In this document: one piece after another, positions 17,551 through 26,604 of the stretch
Position numbering within the stretch: position 1 is the stretch's first letter
Layout: every line of letters starts with the position of its first letter
Source of the DNA: CAZOVK01 sp964583165
Lineage (GTDB): Bacteria; Bacillota; Clostridia; Lachnospirales; WRAX01
Assembly (NCBI GenBank): GCA_964583165.1
Contig: CAZOVK010000001.1
Location: 1-64,000 of the forward strand
Direction of reading: 5' to 3'
DNA: 64,000 nt
The notes under the pieces: generated by a model
Databases searched by the model: none
Told to the model about the DNA's origin: nothing
The model's input: only the letters and a program-made list of their open reading frames with translations
Made by a program: the position numbers and the translations under genes

Positions 17551-17594
17551 CCCCTCTTTAGAGGGGTGGCGCCTAAAAGTGCAGCTTTTAGGCG
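17551..17594. repeat. Tandem hairpins upstream of the gerS-like gene
   Basis: Two hairpins stand back to back: CCCCTC/GAGGGG (17551-17566) and a 10-base stem CGCCTAAAAG/CTTTTAGGCG with loop TGCAG (17570-17594). There is no clean T-run directly after either stem. They fall in the 5' leader of the lipoprotein gene, ending about 35 bases before its ATG. They could be a mobile palindromic repeat, or act on expression of gerS-alr. Confidence 0.6.
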
Positions 17595-17629
17595 ACGGGG
17601 TGCTAGTAATTTTTATGAGGAGGATTTAT

Positions 17630-18262
17630 ATGAAACGCGTGTTATTGGTTTTGGCGGCGGCTTTAATCGCGTTTTCCCTCGCGGGCTGTAAGGGCGGCGT
17701 TACAGACGCGGGCAGCACCGCTTACGAAAGAATACAGACCAAGCTAGTCAACATGGAAACATATCAGGCTGATGCTTCGGTCAAGTACATATCGAACAAG
17801 AACAGTCATATCTATGATACGACACAGTACGCGAAGATTTCGGGCGAGTATCGCATTGAGGTGACGGGGCCCGAAAACGTAGCGGGGAACATCACTTTGT
17901 CTGACGGCAAGGTCATTTGCCAGTTCAACACGCATGTAACGGGCAAAATCAGTGTCGGCACGAATGAAACGCAGGAGCGCACCGAATTACTCCTGACCTC
18001 TTTCGTTAAGAATTACGTGAAAAGCCGCGAGGTGTCTGTTACGGTTGCGAATATGCAGGGCACAGACTGTACCGTGTTAGAAGCCAAAGTGCCCGGAGAA
18101 CACCCGTATTTGGCGACCGAGAAATTATGGGTTGACAACAAAACCCTAAAGCCTGTACAATTAGTGGTGTATGATTCGACGGGCGGCGAGCGTATAGTGG
18201 TAAACTACGCGAAGTTTGACTATAACGTGAAGTTAGACGATAATCTGTTTATCGCCCAGTAG
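17630..18262 (+). CDS. gerS: GerS-like germination lipoprotein
   Basis: A 210-residue lipoprotein. The signal peptide ends in a lipobox (FSLAGC, Cys20), so the mature protein is lipid-anchored outside the membrane. The rest is beta-rich and resembles the LolA-like/GerS fold (YQADASVKYISN, EYRIEVTGPENVAGNI, KLWVDNKTLKPVQ). In Clostridioides difficile gerS is cotranscribed with alr2, and GerS works with the amidase CwlD to make muramic-delta-lactam in spore cortex. Here the same neighbour follows after 59 bases. The ATG at 17630 has GAGGAGG; upstream extension is not needed. The name rests on fold and synteny, so another LolA-like lipoprotein role remains possible. Confidence 0.68.
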   Translation: MKRVLLVLAAALIAFSLAGCKGGVTDAGSTAYERIQTKLVNMETYQADASVKYISNKNSHIYDTTQYAKISGEYRIEVTGPENVAGNITLSDGKVICQFNTHVTGKISVGTNETQERTELLLTSFVKNYVKSREVSVTVANMQGTDCTVLEAKVPGEHPYLATEKLWVDNKTLKPVQLVVYDSTGGERIVVNYAKFDYNVKLDDNLFIAQ

Positions 18263-18321
18263 ATGTATAGGGGCGGGGTAATTTCTCTCCCCGCCTGTAT
18301 TTTTATTTAGTAGGTGGTTGA

Positions 18322-19464
18322 ATGACATATGTTTTTGACTTTGACAGGCGGGCGATAGCTTATGTGGATAACGAGGCGATAGTCCATAATATAGAAGTAG
18401 TACGCGGATTATTAGGCGGCGCGGAGATAATGGCGATGATTAAGGCCGACGCGTATGCCCACGGTTCAACGGAGTTGGCGCGTGTGTTTACGGGCGCGGG
18501 CGTGAAATGGCTTGGCGTTGCGACAGCGGAGGAAGGGCAAATTATACGCGAGAGCGGCGTGGTTTGCCCTATGCTTATTGTAGGTTATACGCCCGAAGAA
18601 AGTGTGGATGCGGCTATTGAAAGCGAACTGACCCAAACCGTCTTTTCACTCGAAACAGCGCGAATGATTGATATACACGCCGCCAAACAGAACAAAACCG
18701 CTGACATACATATCAAGATAGACACAGGTATGGGGCGGTTGGGGTTTTATGATACAGAAGAGGCGGCGCGGGAGATATTAGAGATTGCCAAACTGAAAAA
18801 CGTTCACATCGGTGGGATTTATACGCATTTGGCCAACTCTGACGAACAAAACGACGGTTTCACACGTGGTCAAGCAGAGCGATTCATAAGCTTCACGGAC
18901 AAGCTTAAAGATTTGGGGCTAAAAATACCGCTCAGGCATATATCGAACTCGGCGGCGGTTGTGAATTACCCCGAATTGAATATGGATTTGGTCAGAGCGG
19001 GCGGTATACTCTATGGTTTGTCGCCCAGTATAGATGATGACTGGTTGAGGTTGGGGCTTAAACCCGCGCTCGAATGGCGTAGTTATGTCTGTTATGTCAA
19101 AACCGTTGAAGCGGGCACAACTATAGGTTATGGCAGGCGATTTAAGGCCGAAAAGCCCATGCGAATCGCTACAATCCCGATTGGTTATGGTGACGGGTAT
19201 AACAGATTGTTGTCTAATCGCGGTGTCGTGCTTATAAACGGTGAATACGCGCCCGTCGTCGGTAATATCTGTATGGACCAGTTTATGGTTGACGTGTCAC
19301 ATATACCGAACGTAGGCTTGGGTGACGAGGTGATTCTCATCGGCACACAGGGCGACAAGACCATTTCGGCATCTGATATAGCCAAACAGATAGGTACCAT
19401 TTCTTATGAGGTGGTGTGCGCTATCAGCAAGCGTGTGCATAGGGTGTATAAGGGCGTTAAATAG
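18322..19464 (+). CDS. alr: Alanine racemase
   Basis: A 380-residue PLP-dependent enzyme that interconverts L- and D-alanine for peptidoglycan. The PLP lysine is Lys41 in AMIKADAYAHG. Further hallmarks are IDTGMGRLGF, YTHLANSD, SNSAAVVNYP, the second catalytic Tyr in IPIGYGDGYNR and NICMDQFMVDV. The beta-barrel C-terminal domain is complete. It is translated just after the lipoprotein gene and before an HD-domain gene. Because many Clostridia have two racemases, this could be the spore-linked copy, as with alr2 of C. difficile, rather than the housekeeping one. Confidence 0.95.
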   Translation: MTYVFDFDRRAIAYVDNEAIVHNIEVVRGLLGGAEIMAMIKADAYAHGSTELARVFTGAGVKWLGVATAEEGQIIRESGVVCPMLIVGYTPEESVDAAIESELTQTVFSLETARMIDIHAAKQNKTADIHIKIDTGMGRLGFYDTEEAAREILEIAKLKNVHIGGIYTHLANSDEQNDGFTRGQAERFISFTDKLKDLGLKIPLRHISNSAAVVNYPELNMDLVRAGGILYGLSPSIDDDWLRLGLKPALEWRSYVCYVKTVEAGTTIGYGRRFKAEKPMRIATIPIGYGDGYNRLLSNRGVVLINGEYAPVVGNICMDQFMVDVSHIPNVGLGDEVILIGTQGDKTISASDIAKQIGTISYEVVCAISKRVHRVYKGVK

Positions 19465-19493
19465 TCATAATGAGAGGGATAGGCGCTGTTACC

Positions 19494-20012
19494 ATGAATG
19501 AGATAAACAGTGAGAAACTATTTGAGGCGTTTTCGGGCAACGAATATTTTGATGAGTTTATATCTATCATAGGTGAACTCGCCAAGCGGAATGAGTTGAA
19601 AAGGCTTCACAAGTTTACGCAACATATGAACACGAGCCGCCTTGAACATAGCGTACATGTCGCGTTTTACAGCTTTCTAATCAGCAAAAAGCTGGGGCTT
19701 GACTATGCTTCTGCCGCGCGCGCGGGCTTGTTGCACGATTTGTTCTTGTATGATTGGCGTGAGAAGAATCATTCGGTGAGAAAACATATCTTTGCCCACC
19801 CCGTTGCCGCGCTTGAAACGGCCGCGAAGATTGTGCGGTTAAACCCTGCCGAACGTGACGCGATACACCGCCATATGTGGCCGCTGGCAAAGGGTATGCC
19901 GAGATATGCCGTGTCATATGTGGTGTCTGTTGCCGATAAGTATTGTACGTGTTATGAGATATACAGGCATGTGAAGAATAGGGTTAGCGCGAGAAGTAAG
20001 AGAAGTGTTTAA
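19494..20012 (+). CDS. HD-domain phosphohydrolase-like protein
   Basis: A 172-residue single-domain protein of the HD superfamily. Metal-ligand motifs are visible in order: RLEHSVHVAFYS (first His), LLHDLFLYDW (the HD pair), KHIFAHPV and a late VSVADKYCT (Asp). The family cleaves nucleotides or other phosphoesters; the substrate is not clear. It begins about 30 bases after alr and is followed by a strong terminator, so it probably ends the gerS-alr unit. An ATG at 19470 in frame lacks a ribosome site; 19494 has AGG ten bases upstream. Confidence 0.82.
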   Translation: MNEINSEKLFEAFSGNEYFDEFISIIGELAKRNELKRLHKFTQHMNTSRLEHSVHVAFYSFLISKKLGLDYASAARAGLLHDLFLYDWREKNHSVRKHIFAHPVAALETAAKIVRLNPAERDAIHRHMWPLAKGMPRYAVSYVVSVADKYCTCYEIYRHVKNRVSARSKRSV

Positions 20013-20065
20013 GATAGTTAATACTGTTTTGAAGCATTTACAAGATGGTTAAACAGGTTCTAAGT

Positions 20066-20102
20066 AAAAAAAGCGACAGGTTCATCACCTGTCGCTTTTT
20101 TT
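20066..20102. terminator. Bidirectional Rho-independent terminator
   Basis: A stem of 16 bases (A-tract plus GCGACAGGT and its complement) around TCATC, flanked by seven A on the left and seven T on the right. It separates the convergent HD-domain gene and the chemoreceptor gene and should stop transcription from both sides. Confidence 0.93.
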
Positions 20103-20104
20103 CG

Positions 20105-22327
20105 CTACCTTATTACGAATCTGGATACATTCTCCTGCAAGACTGTGGCCTGTGCGCTGAGTTCTTGTGAAGCGGCCGCGCTCTGTTCTGCCGTTGCGGA
20201 GTTGGACTGGACGACGCGCGATACCTTTTCGATGCCGTCGCTCATCTGGCTTATGGCATTTGACTGTGATACAGAAGCTTGGGCGATTTCGTCAATGAGT
20301 GATGAAACGCTCTGAATGTCGTCTAGTATGCGGTTTAGGACTTCCGCCGTTTGGTTGGCCGTGCTGGAGCCTGCCGCTACCTTTTCGAGCGTGTCGGAGA
20401 TTAAGGAGCGTATGTTCTTTGTCGCGTCGGAGCTACGTTTGGATAGGGTTCTTACTTCTTCGGCGACAACCGTGAAGCCCTTGCCATTTTCGCCCGCACG
20501 TGCGGCTTCGATGGCGGCGTTGATGGCCAATATGTTAGTCTGGAAGGCGATACTCTCGATAACGCCGATAATCTTGCCGATAGATTCGCTAGATTCGCTG
20601 ATTGCGCGCATGGAGTCGAGCATTTCTTCCATTATTACCTTGCCGCCGCTTGCGTCGGTGCGGGTTGCCTGTGACATGTGGCTTGCGCGTTCGGCGTTGT
20701 TGGCGTTGTGGCGGGTTTGTTCAAGAATATCCGCTGATGCGTCGGTGAGTTCCTGTACGCTGTTGGCTTGAGCCACAGAACCGTCGGCGAGAAGCTGTGA
20801 GCCTGTAGCCACTTGGCTTGCGCCGCTCTGTACCTGTTCGGCCGCGAGTGAAATGGTACCGATTACGTCGTTAAGGGATTCTATTATGCGGTTGATGGCG
20901 TCTTTGATTGTCAAGAAGTCGCCTAAGAATTCACCGTTTAGGGTTGTGTTCAGATTTCCGTCGGCTATTTCGCCGAGGGTCGCGCTGATGTTGTCTATGT
21001 ATGAGGACAAATCGGCTATGGTTTTGTTTACGCTGTTCTGCAACTGCGCCATGTCGCCCTGATATTGACCGCGCATGGATACGGAGAGGTTGCCATCCGC
21101 TACTTTGCCCATAACGGCAATCGCTTCGTTAATGGGGGCAACGACAGCGTCAAGAGTGTCGTTTACGCCTTGGATAACCTTCGCGAAGTCGCCGTGGTGT
21201 TTGCTTACATCGGCGCGTTCTTCTAAACGACCTCTAATCGCCGAGTCACTTAATTTTCTTGTGTCGGCTATTAGTGAGTTAATGGCTTCGATACATGCGT
21301 TTACGCTGGTTTTAATGAGGTTGAAGTCTCCGCGGTATTCCTCTGTGATACGCGGGGGCATTTCTCCGCGGGCAATCATGTCCATATTCTTTGTTGCTAC
21401 GTTAAGCGGGCGGATAATTGAATCTGTCGCGTTGTTCACGCCCAAAATCAGTTCGCGGTATTGACCCTGTGATTTGCTCGCGTCACCGCGTACATTGAGC
21501 GCGCCGCTTTGTGCCGCGTTCGTAAGCTTCATAACCTCAGAAAGCACGTTTTTGATTTCGTCTATAACGCGGTTCACGGCTGTGGCGAGTGTGCCCAACT
21601 CGTCCTTAGATTCATAGGTCGGGCGGAAACTCAAGTCGCCGCGTGCAAGCGCGTCAGCGGCTTTCTCAACTTCAGCCAGCGGTTTGGTGATAGATTTGAT
21701 AAGTAGGTAGCATATGACAACAACGATAAGCGCACTCACTATACCAATGGCAATGATTATCCATGTAATAACCCTTGCCGTTTCGTTGCCGCTCTTGTGT
21801 TTTTCGCCGGCGTCTGTTGCCGCGCCCTCGCTTGCTTTTTCTAAGTCCAAAACAATTGTTTCAAGAAGCGGAGAGTAGGAATTGGTCATTATATCAAATG
21901 CCTGTTGGTTCGCTTCCGGTGTACATAAAGCGGCAATCTCCATGATTTGCTTACGGAGTGGGGCGGCCTGCGACGCTATGTTGAGCGCTTCATTAACGGG
22001 CGACGGGTCATTAAGCAGAGGTAAGAGATTATTGAGCGCACCTCTATAACTTGTCGCGTGAGCATCAATCTGTTTGCTGAATTCCTGCGCCTGTACAATG
22101 TCTGTAGTAAGAACCATCTGATAAATGGTCGCCTGTAGCGCACGTATATCGCGGCTGGCTGACAGCGCGTAGACATTAGCTTGGTATGAATTCTCATAGA
22201 AATCGTTGAGTTGATTTGCTACCTGTTGCAAGCTAAAAATGGAAATTGCCAAAGCTAAAACAAAGACTACCTCCAGAATAAGAAAAGCCGTTATCAGTTT
22301 CCTACCCATGCGCATGTTCTTAAACAT
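20105..22327 (-). CDS. Methyl-accepting chemotaxis protein with tandem HAMP-like repeats
   Basis: A 740-residue chemoreceptor. Membrane helices lie at about 8-30 and 182-207 around a helical sensor of about 150 residues. Instead of one HAMP, the segment from about 207 to 500 holds several HAMP-like units recognisable by recurring DGNLS/DGNLN, RGEMPPRI and GDF-type turns (for example KVADGNLSVSMRGQYQGDM and EIADGNLNTTLNGEFLGDF). The signalling tip IAFQTNILAINAAIEAARAG is well conserved. ATG at 22327 with GGGGGTAGCT; the in-frame TTG at 22339 lies within that site. It is outside the che operon and probably feeds the same CheA. Ligand unknown. Confidence 0.9.
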   Translation of the reverse strand: MFKNMRMGRKLITAFLILEVVFVLALAISIFSLQQVANQLNDFYENSYQANVYALSASRDIRALQATIYQMVLTTDIVQAQEFSKQIDAHATSYRGALNNLLPLLNDPSPVNEALNIASQAAPLRKQIMEIAALCTPEANQQAFDIMTNSYSPLLETIVLDLEKASEGAATDAGEKHKSGNETARVITWIIIAIGIVSALIVVVICYLLIKSITKPLAEVEKAADALARGDLSFRPTYESKDELGTLATAVNRVIDEIKNVLSEVMKLTNAAQSGALNVRGDASKSQGQYRELILGVNNATDSIIRPLNVATKNMDMIARGEMPPRITEEYRGDFNLIKTSVNACIEAINSLIADTRKLSDSAIRGRLEERADVSKHHGDFAKVIQGVNDTLDAVVAPINEAIAVMGKVADGNLSVSMRGQYQGDMAQLQNSVNKTIADLSSYIDNISATLGEIADGNLNTTLNGEFLGDFLTIKDAINRIIESLNDVIGTISLAAEQVQSGASQVATGSQLLADGSVAQANSVQELTDASADILEQTRHNANNAERASHMSQATRTDASGGKVIMEEMLDSMRAISESSESIGKIIGVIESIAFQTNILAINAAIEAARAGENGKGFTVVAEEVRTLSKRSSDATKNIRSLISDTLEKVAAGSSTANQTAEVLNRILDDIQSVSSLIDEIAQASVSQSNAISQMSDGIEKVSRVVQSNSATAEQSAAASQELSAQATVLQENVSRFVIR

Positions 22328-22463
22328 AGCTACCCCCAATATCGTATGATAAAAATATTACACCTAACTATATGTTACCACACATTTCTTTATAAGTACA
22401 GTCAAATTACTTATAAATTTCGACCACTTAAGAGCAATTTTCAAAATCAGCCACAAACAGATA

Positions 22464-25400
22464 TTAAACTGACCCTAACAATTCCAAAAGCTCCTTCTCT
22501 GAAAGCGCGCTTAGGAAGTTGCCTTCTTCGATAACCCGGTCAGCCAGATTCTTTTTTGCGGCTTGAAGGTTCAAGATACCCTCTTCAACACTCGATTCGG
22601 CGACGATATTATAGACCATGACCGCGCGGCGTTGACCGATTCTGTGGGCGCGGTCGGCGGCTTGTTCCATGACGGCGGGGTTCCACCACGGGTCATAGTG
22701 GATAACTATGTCAGCGCCCGTAAGGTTTAGCCCCGTGCCGCCCGCCTTTAGGCTGATAAGGAAAACGTCACCCTCGCCGTTATTAAAACGTTCTGACATG
22801 TTCACTCGGTCTATGGCGGGCGTTGAGCCGTCAAGGTAGAAGCTGTTGATGCCGCGCATCTCAAACTCGGCGCGTATGATGTTTAACATCTTCGTAAACT
22901 GTGAGAATATAAGGATTCTATGCCCCGATTCTAACGCAGATTCTACGGTTTCAAGTGTTACGTCTAGTTTGCCGCTGCCGCCGGTGTAGTCTTCGACAAA
23001 TGTCGCGGGGTGACAGCAGATTTGGCGTAAACGCATGAGCTTTGACAGGATTTCTATGCGCGATTTGTTCAGCTCGCCCGCGTCTATAGCTGATTCTAAT
23101 TCGCCCTTGGCTTCTAGGAAATACGCCGTATAGAGCTTTTTCTGTTCGGGTGTCATCTCGGCGTAGATGGTTGTTTCAATCTTCGCGGGTAACTCACGCA
23201 ATACGTCAGATTTAAGCCGCCGTAATACGAACGGCGCGACCATATTGCGGAGTTCTTCGGCGCGTTGTTTATCGTCATTTCTCACAATCGGTGACTCAAA
23301 GTGTTTAGTGAAACGTGACGAGGTGAATAGGTATCCCGGCATGACGAAGTCGAAGATACTCCAGAGTTCGGACAGACTGTTTTCTATCGGCGTGCCTGTC
23401 ACGGCGAAACGCGTGTCGGCGTTTATATTTTTGACCGCCCGTGCGTTTTGGGTTTGGGGGTTCTTGATTGCTTGCGCTTCGTCAGCCACACAGAACGCGA
23501 AACGCGCCTGTTCGTAGTGTTCTATATCACGCTTTAGGGTGTCATAAGTGGTTATCAACACATTATACTGTTCGTAGCCCGCTATAATCTCGTGGCGGCG
23601 TGATGCTATGCCCGCGATGGCGGCAACGGTTAAATCGGGGGCGAAACGCGCGATTTCACGTTCCCAGTTATAAATCAGTGACGTGGGCACGACAATAAGG
23701 CTTGGGCGATTCTTCTGGTTTATCTCTGACTTTATGAGCGCGATAATCTGTAGGGTCTTCCCTAAGCCCATGTCGTCAGCCAAAACGCCGCCAAAGCCAC
23801 AAGCCGTCAGTGTTTTAAGCCAGTTATAGCCCTCCTTTTGGTATATGCGCAACACGCCGTCCAGACTTTCGGGCAACTCAAACTCCATATCGCGGTAGGC
23901 GGCGAAGTCGCTCAACAGTTCTTTCACCGAGCGGTCAAACAAAACGGGTGTTTCCAGCTGTTTTGAGGCGTTTTCAAGGTATGGGGCGCGATATTTCGGT
24001 ACCTTGATGTGACCTTTAAGCAATTCCTTGTCTGAACAGCCTATGCCGTCCAGCAATGCCGCGCTTGCGGAGGTTTGAGCGTCGAGTGTAACGAAACGGC
24101 CGTCTTTGAGGCGATAATACCTCTTCGATTCAGATGCCGCGCGGAGAACTTCGCGGAGTTCTTTTAGGTCATAATCACCAGCGTCAACGCTGATTTCAAG
24201 CAGATTGCCCGACAATCTTACGCCGACAGAAGGCGCAGAACGTGGGCGCATTGACATGTTCATGAAAGCGTCTGTCGCGAAGACGGCGCAGTTCTGGCGT
24301 AATGCCGCAAGACCGTTCGGGGAGTAGAAGAAGTCGTATACACTGTCGGGGTTCTTCATTTCGAGAATGCGCTCGGTTGGGTTTTGTATAAAGCCGAGGT
24401 TTTCGAGGTTACGCATGAAGGCGCGTTCTTCGAGCAGGTTTCGCGGTTCGGTGCGTTGCTCGATGAGCCTTGTATTTCTTGACAATTGTGGTTTGACGAG
24501 GTTGACTTCGTTATTCCCATAGACAAACAACGCGCGGCATTTGACTACACCGGACGTTGCGTCTAAATAGAGCCGTTTTTCGGGTGTTAATACACTGACG
24601 GCCGCGTCAAAGTCAGAAGCCACGTCAACCATACCGTATGCCGTGAGCTTTGGCAGGAGGTAGAGTATGAGTTTGTTCGTTTCAGCCTCAGAAAACTGCA
24701 AAGAGTCGCGCCCGCCCTCTGTGAAAGCACGGTCGAGGGCGCCCAGAAGCTCTAATAACCCCAAATCAAAGCGGTAGAGTGAGCCGTTTATGAGCGCATA
24801 ACCATACAACGCGCCCGCAAACAGGCGAGTTGTATGAGAGCGAGAGAGTTTCGCACCCGAATCGGTTTTTACAAGCGAAAAACGGAGCGGCAGGGGCTCG
24901 TCCGACATATCGATTTCGGCCGTTTTGTCAACTGCGCTCTTTATTGATTGCCCTTTATATAAATCAAAAATTCTGTCAAGACCCGCGTGTGTCAATATGA
25001 TTTCACGCGCCGTATCGTTTTGGGTGATTGAGGTGGGGCGGTATGCCCTCATTATGCTTTCAAGATTGCCAAACTCGGTTTTTAAGAAGTTCACAAGCTC
25101 GCGCGAATCTTCATCGAACGCGGACATGCCGTGAGAGAAGCTTAATTCCTTGCCGTAGCTTATGTTTTGACCGTGTTTGACCGCACGCAAGAAATCGAGT
25201 ATACTTTTAAGAATGTATTGACGTGTTCGCCCGATGGTGAAACTCAACTTAACCGTGCCCGATTCGAAGCTGATATATGGTGTGAGCCTTACGGCATCTT
25301 CTGTCGCCGCGTCAATCTCTGACAGCGCGTCTTCTTCTAGGCGCGTGAGCAAGCTCTGACCTGCGCGCGAGCTTTTGGCTTCTATGGCGCGTTCGTGAAC

Positions 25401-25691
25401 GCGTTGTAGGGTACTGAGCATTACCGCAACAACATGTTTACATGCGCCGCGTTGTTGAACAAATGCCGCACATCCGCAACCGTAGCGCCCCAACTCACCA
25501 CCGCGCGTAAACTCCAGTGTTACGCGGTATTCTGACTTCTTGCCTAAAACAATCGCGCGTATCTGTAATGAGGTGTCATCCTCTGAAAGCCCCGACACGC
25601 GCCCCTCTTTGTAATAATCAACGCCGCGTTGGTATACCTCGCGAGATGAGGCGAAACGGGCGATTTGGTTGTTGTCGATATAAATTAGCAT
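22464..25691 (-). CDS. SWIM zinc-finger SNF2-family helicase
   Basis: A protein of about 1075 residues with a SWIM zinc finger near the N-terminus (YGCGCAAF and ACKHVVAVML give the CxC...CxH ligands at about 53-80), a long SNF2-associated bacterial middle region and a two-lobe SNF2 ATPase. Walker A reads DDMGLGKTLQ (about residue 640), the DEAH box is DEAQ (about 737), TGTPIENSLSELWSIFDF follows, and the second lobe has QFTKMLNII, SLKAGGTGLNLTGAD and DRAHRIGQRR. SNF2 enzymes move along double-stranded DNA to remodel protein-DNA contacts. No nuclease domain or restriction neighbours are visible, so a defence role is not supported. ATG at 25691 preferred over GTG two codons earlier. Confidence 0.93.
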   Translation of the reverse strand: MLIYIDNNQIARFASSREVYQRGVDYYKEGRVSGLSEDDTSLQIRAIVLGKKSEYRVTLEFTRGGELGRYGCGCAAFVQQRGACKHVVAVMLSTLQRVHERAIEAKSSRAGQSLLTRLEEDALSEIDAATEDAVRLTPYISFESGTVKLSFTIGRTRQYILKSILDFLRAVKHGQNISYGKELSFSHGMSAFDEDSRELVNFLKTEFGNLESIMRAYRPTSITQNDTAREIILTHAGLDRIFDLYKGQSIKSAVDKTAEIDMSDEPLPLRFSLVKTDSGAKLSRSHTTRLFAGALYGYALINGSLYRFDLGLLELLGALDRAFTEGGRDSLQFSEAETNKLILYLLPKLTAYGMVDVASDFDAAVSVLTPEKRLYLDATSGVVKCRALFVYGNNEVNLVKPQLSRNTRLIEQRTEPRNLLEERAFMRNLENLGFIQNPTERILEMKNPDSVYDFFYSPNGLAALRQNCAVFATDAFMNMSMRPRSAPSVGVRLSGNLLEISVDAGDYDLKELREVLRAASESKRYYRLKDGRFVTLDAQTSASAALLDGIGCSDKELLKGHIKVPKYRAPYLENASKQLETPVLFDRSVKELLSDFAAYRDMEFELPESLDGVLRIYQKEGYNWLKTLTACGFGGVLADDMGLGKTLQIIALIKSEINQKNRPSLIVVPTSLIYNWEREIARFAPDLTVAAIAGIASRRHEIIAGYEQYNVLITTYDTLKRDIEHYEQARFAFCVADEAQAIKNPQTQNARAVKNINADTRFAVTGTPIENSLSELWSIFDFVMPGYLFTSSRFTKHFESPIVRNDDKQRAEELRNMVAPFVLRRLKSDVLRELPAKIETTIYAEMTPEQKKLYTAYFLEAKGELESAIDAGELNKSRIEILSKLMRLRQICCHPATFVEDYTGGSGKLDVTLETVESALESGHRILIFSQFTKMLNIIRAEFEMRGINSFYLDGSTPAIDRVNMSERFNNGEGDVFLISLKAGGTGLNLTGADIVIHYDPWWNPAVMEQAADRAHRIGQRRAVMVYNIVAESSVEEGILNLQAAKKNLADRVIEEGNFLSALSEKELLELLGSV

Positions 25692-25703
25692 ACTCACCTA
25701 TTG

Positions 25704-25750
25704 TGACCGACTGATGCGGTCTTGATGTTGTCACCGATTAGAGGTCGGTG
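25704..25750. repeat. Two small tandem hairpins between the YycI-like and SNF2 genes
   Basis: GACCG/CGGTC (loop of 7) and CACCGA/TCGGTG (loop of 7) lie in the 65-base gap. Neither has a T-run. They may be a short repeat element or a weak transcript-stabilising structure at the 3' end of the YycI-like gene. Confidence 0.4.
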
Positions 25751-25756
25751 TTGTTG

Positions 25757-26602
25757 CTAGTAGCGTACTTGGTTAAAGAACGCGTTTATAAGAAATGGTT
25801 CGTTCTGCTCTTTGATATATATCCGATAATATGGCGATGCTGTTGTCTGGTCGGCGGAGCCTGTGGTTTCGGCCGTGTAAACCAGCTCCATTTCGCGCAC
25901 AAACGCGGGTGTGTCGCCGTAGATGTTCTTGATTTCGTACATGAGTGTCAACAGCGCCTCATCAGCCGAATAAATCTCCTTCTTTTCGCCCGTATAACTC
26001 AGCGGTTCGGCGTATTGGAAGCGCACCTGCGAAAGCCCGCCCTCGGTGAACGCGAAACGTATATAGTTTGAATATATCGTCATGCCGTCATAACGGCTTC
26101 GGTATTCTATAATCTGGTATTCCTCATCCGTGAAACTCTGGTCACGCTCAAATTCGGCGCTTGATGTCATTTCTTCAAATGACGTGAGCAGTTCCTCGCA
26201 ACGCTGTTGACGAGTGGCGTTTGTGTTCGCGCCGTCAGAGGGTTCGGGGTCGTCATAGACAGCGAAGCCGCCCGTGAACGTGAGGGTTGCGTTATTGTGG
26301 CGGTATGTCACGCGGTTTGGCTCTACGGTTTTCTTTATATCCGTATTGCCAAAGAACAGCTCACACAATGCGTTCTCATCGTATGTAAACGGCAACAGAT
26401 TCAGCCTGTATTTAGGAGAAAAATCGCGCGTTAGGGCTTCATACAAATAAATCCTGTTGTTTGACAGGAGGGTTTTTATGTTGCTCTCCTTATCATCCGT
26501 CAGGCGGTATTTGTTCGATTGTTCATAGTTAAGCCCCAATAACACAATATTTAACAGCAACAGCGCGACAATAACGAAGTTTTTCAGTCGTTGTATATTC
26601 AT
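25757..26602 (-). CDS. YycI-like membrane-anchored protein
   Basis: A 281-residue protein with one N-terminal transmembrane helix (FVIVALLLLNIVLLGLNY) and a large outside domain. The layout and the repeated beta/alpha pattern with late SYTGEKKEIYSADEALLTLMYEIK and YRIYIKEQ segments resemble YycI/YycH, which in Bacillus control the WalK sensor kinase from outside the membrane. No walRK genes are adjacent; a WalR-like regulator is at 53.8 kb. It starts two bases from the fliS-like stop, so it belongs to an operon with that gene. The YycI assignment is from overall architecture and is not firm. Confidence 0.55.
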   Translation of the reverse strand: MNIQRLKNFVIVALLLLNIVLLGLNYEQSNKYRLTDDKESNIKTLLSNNRIYLYEALTRDFSPKYRLNLLPFTYDENALCELFFGNTDIKKTVEPNRVTYRHNNATLTFTGGFAVYDDPEPSDGANTNATRQQRCEELLTSFEEMTSSAEFERDQSFTDEEYQIIEYRSRYDGMTIYSNYIRFAFTEGGLSQVRFQYAEPLSYTGEKKEIYSADEALLTLMYEIKNIYGDTPAFVREMELVYTAETTGSADQTTASPYYRIYIKEQNEPFLINAFFNQVRY

Positions 26603-26604
26603 GC

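Noticed and set aside
22328..22463. Flagellar sigma-D promoter ahead of the second chemoreceptor
   Set aside because: A CGATAT resembling a sigma-D -10 exists, but the -35 match is poor and the distance to the ATG is too short for a leader with the ribosome site.
22464..25691. SNF2 helicase as part of a defence island (DISARM or restriction type)
   Set aside because: No methyltransferase, nuclease, PLD or other defence gene is adjacent; neighbours are a chemoreceptor and a flagellar-type operon.
25698..25756. Rho-independent terminator after the YycI-like gene
   Set aside because: Two small hairpins are present but no T-run follows either in the direction of transcription.
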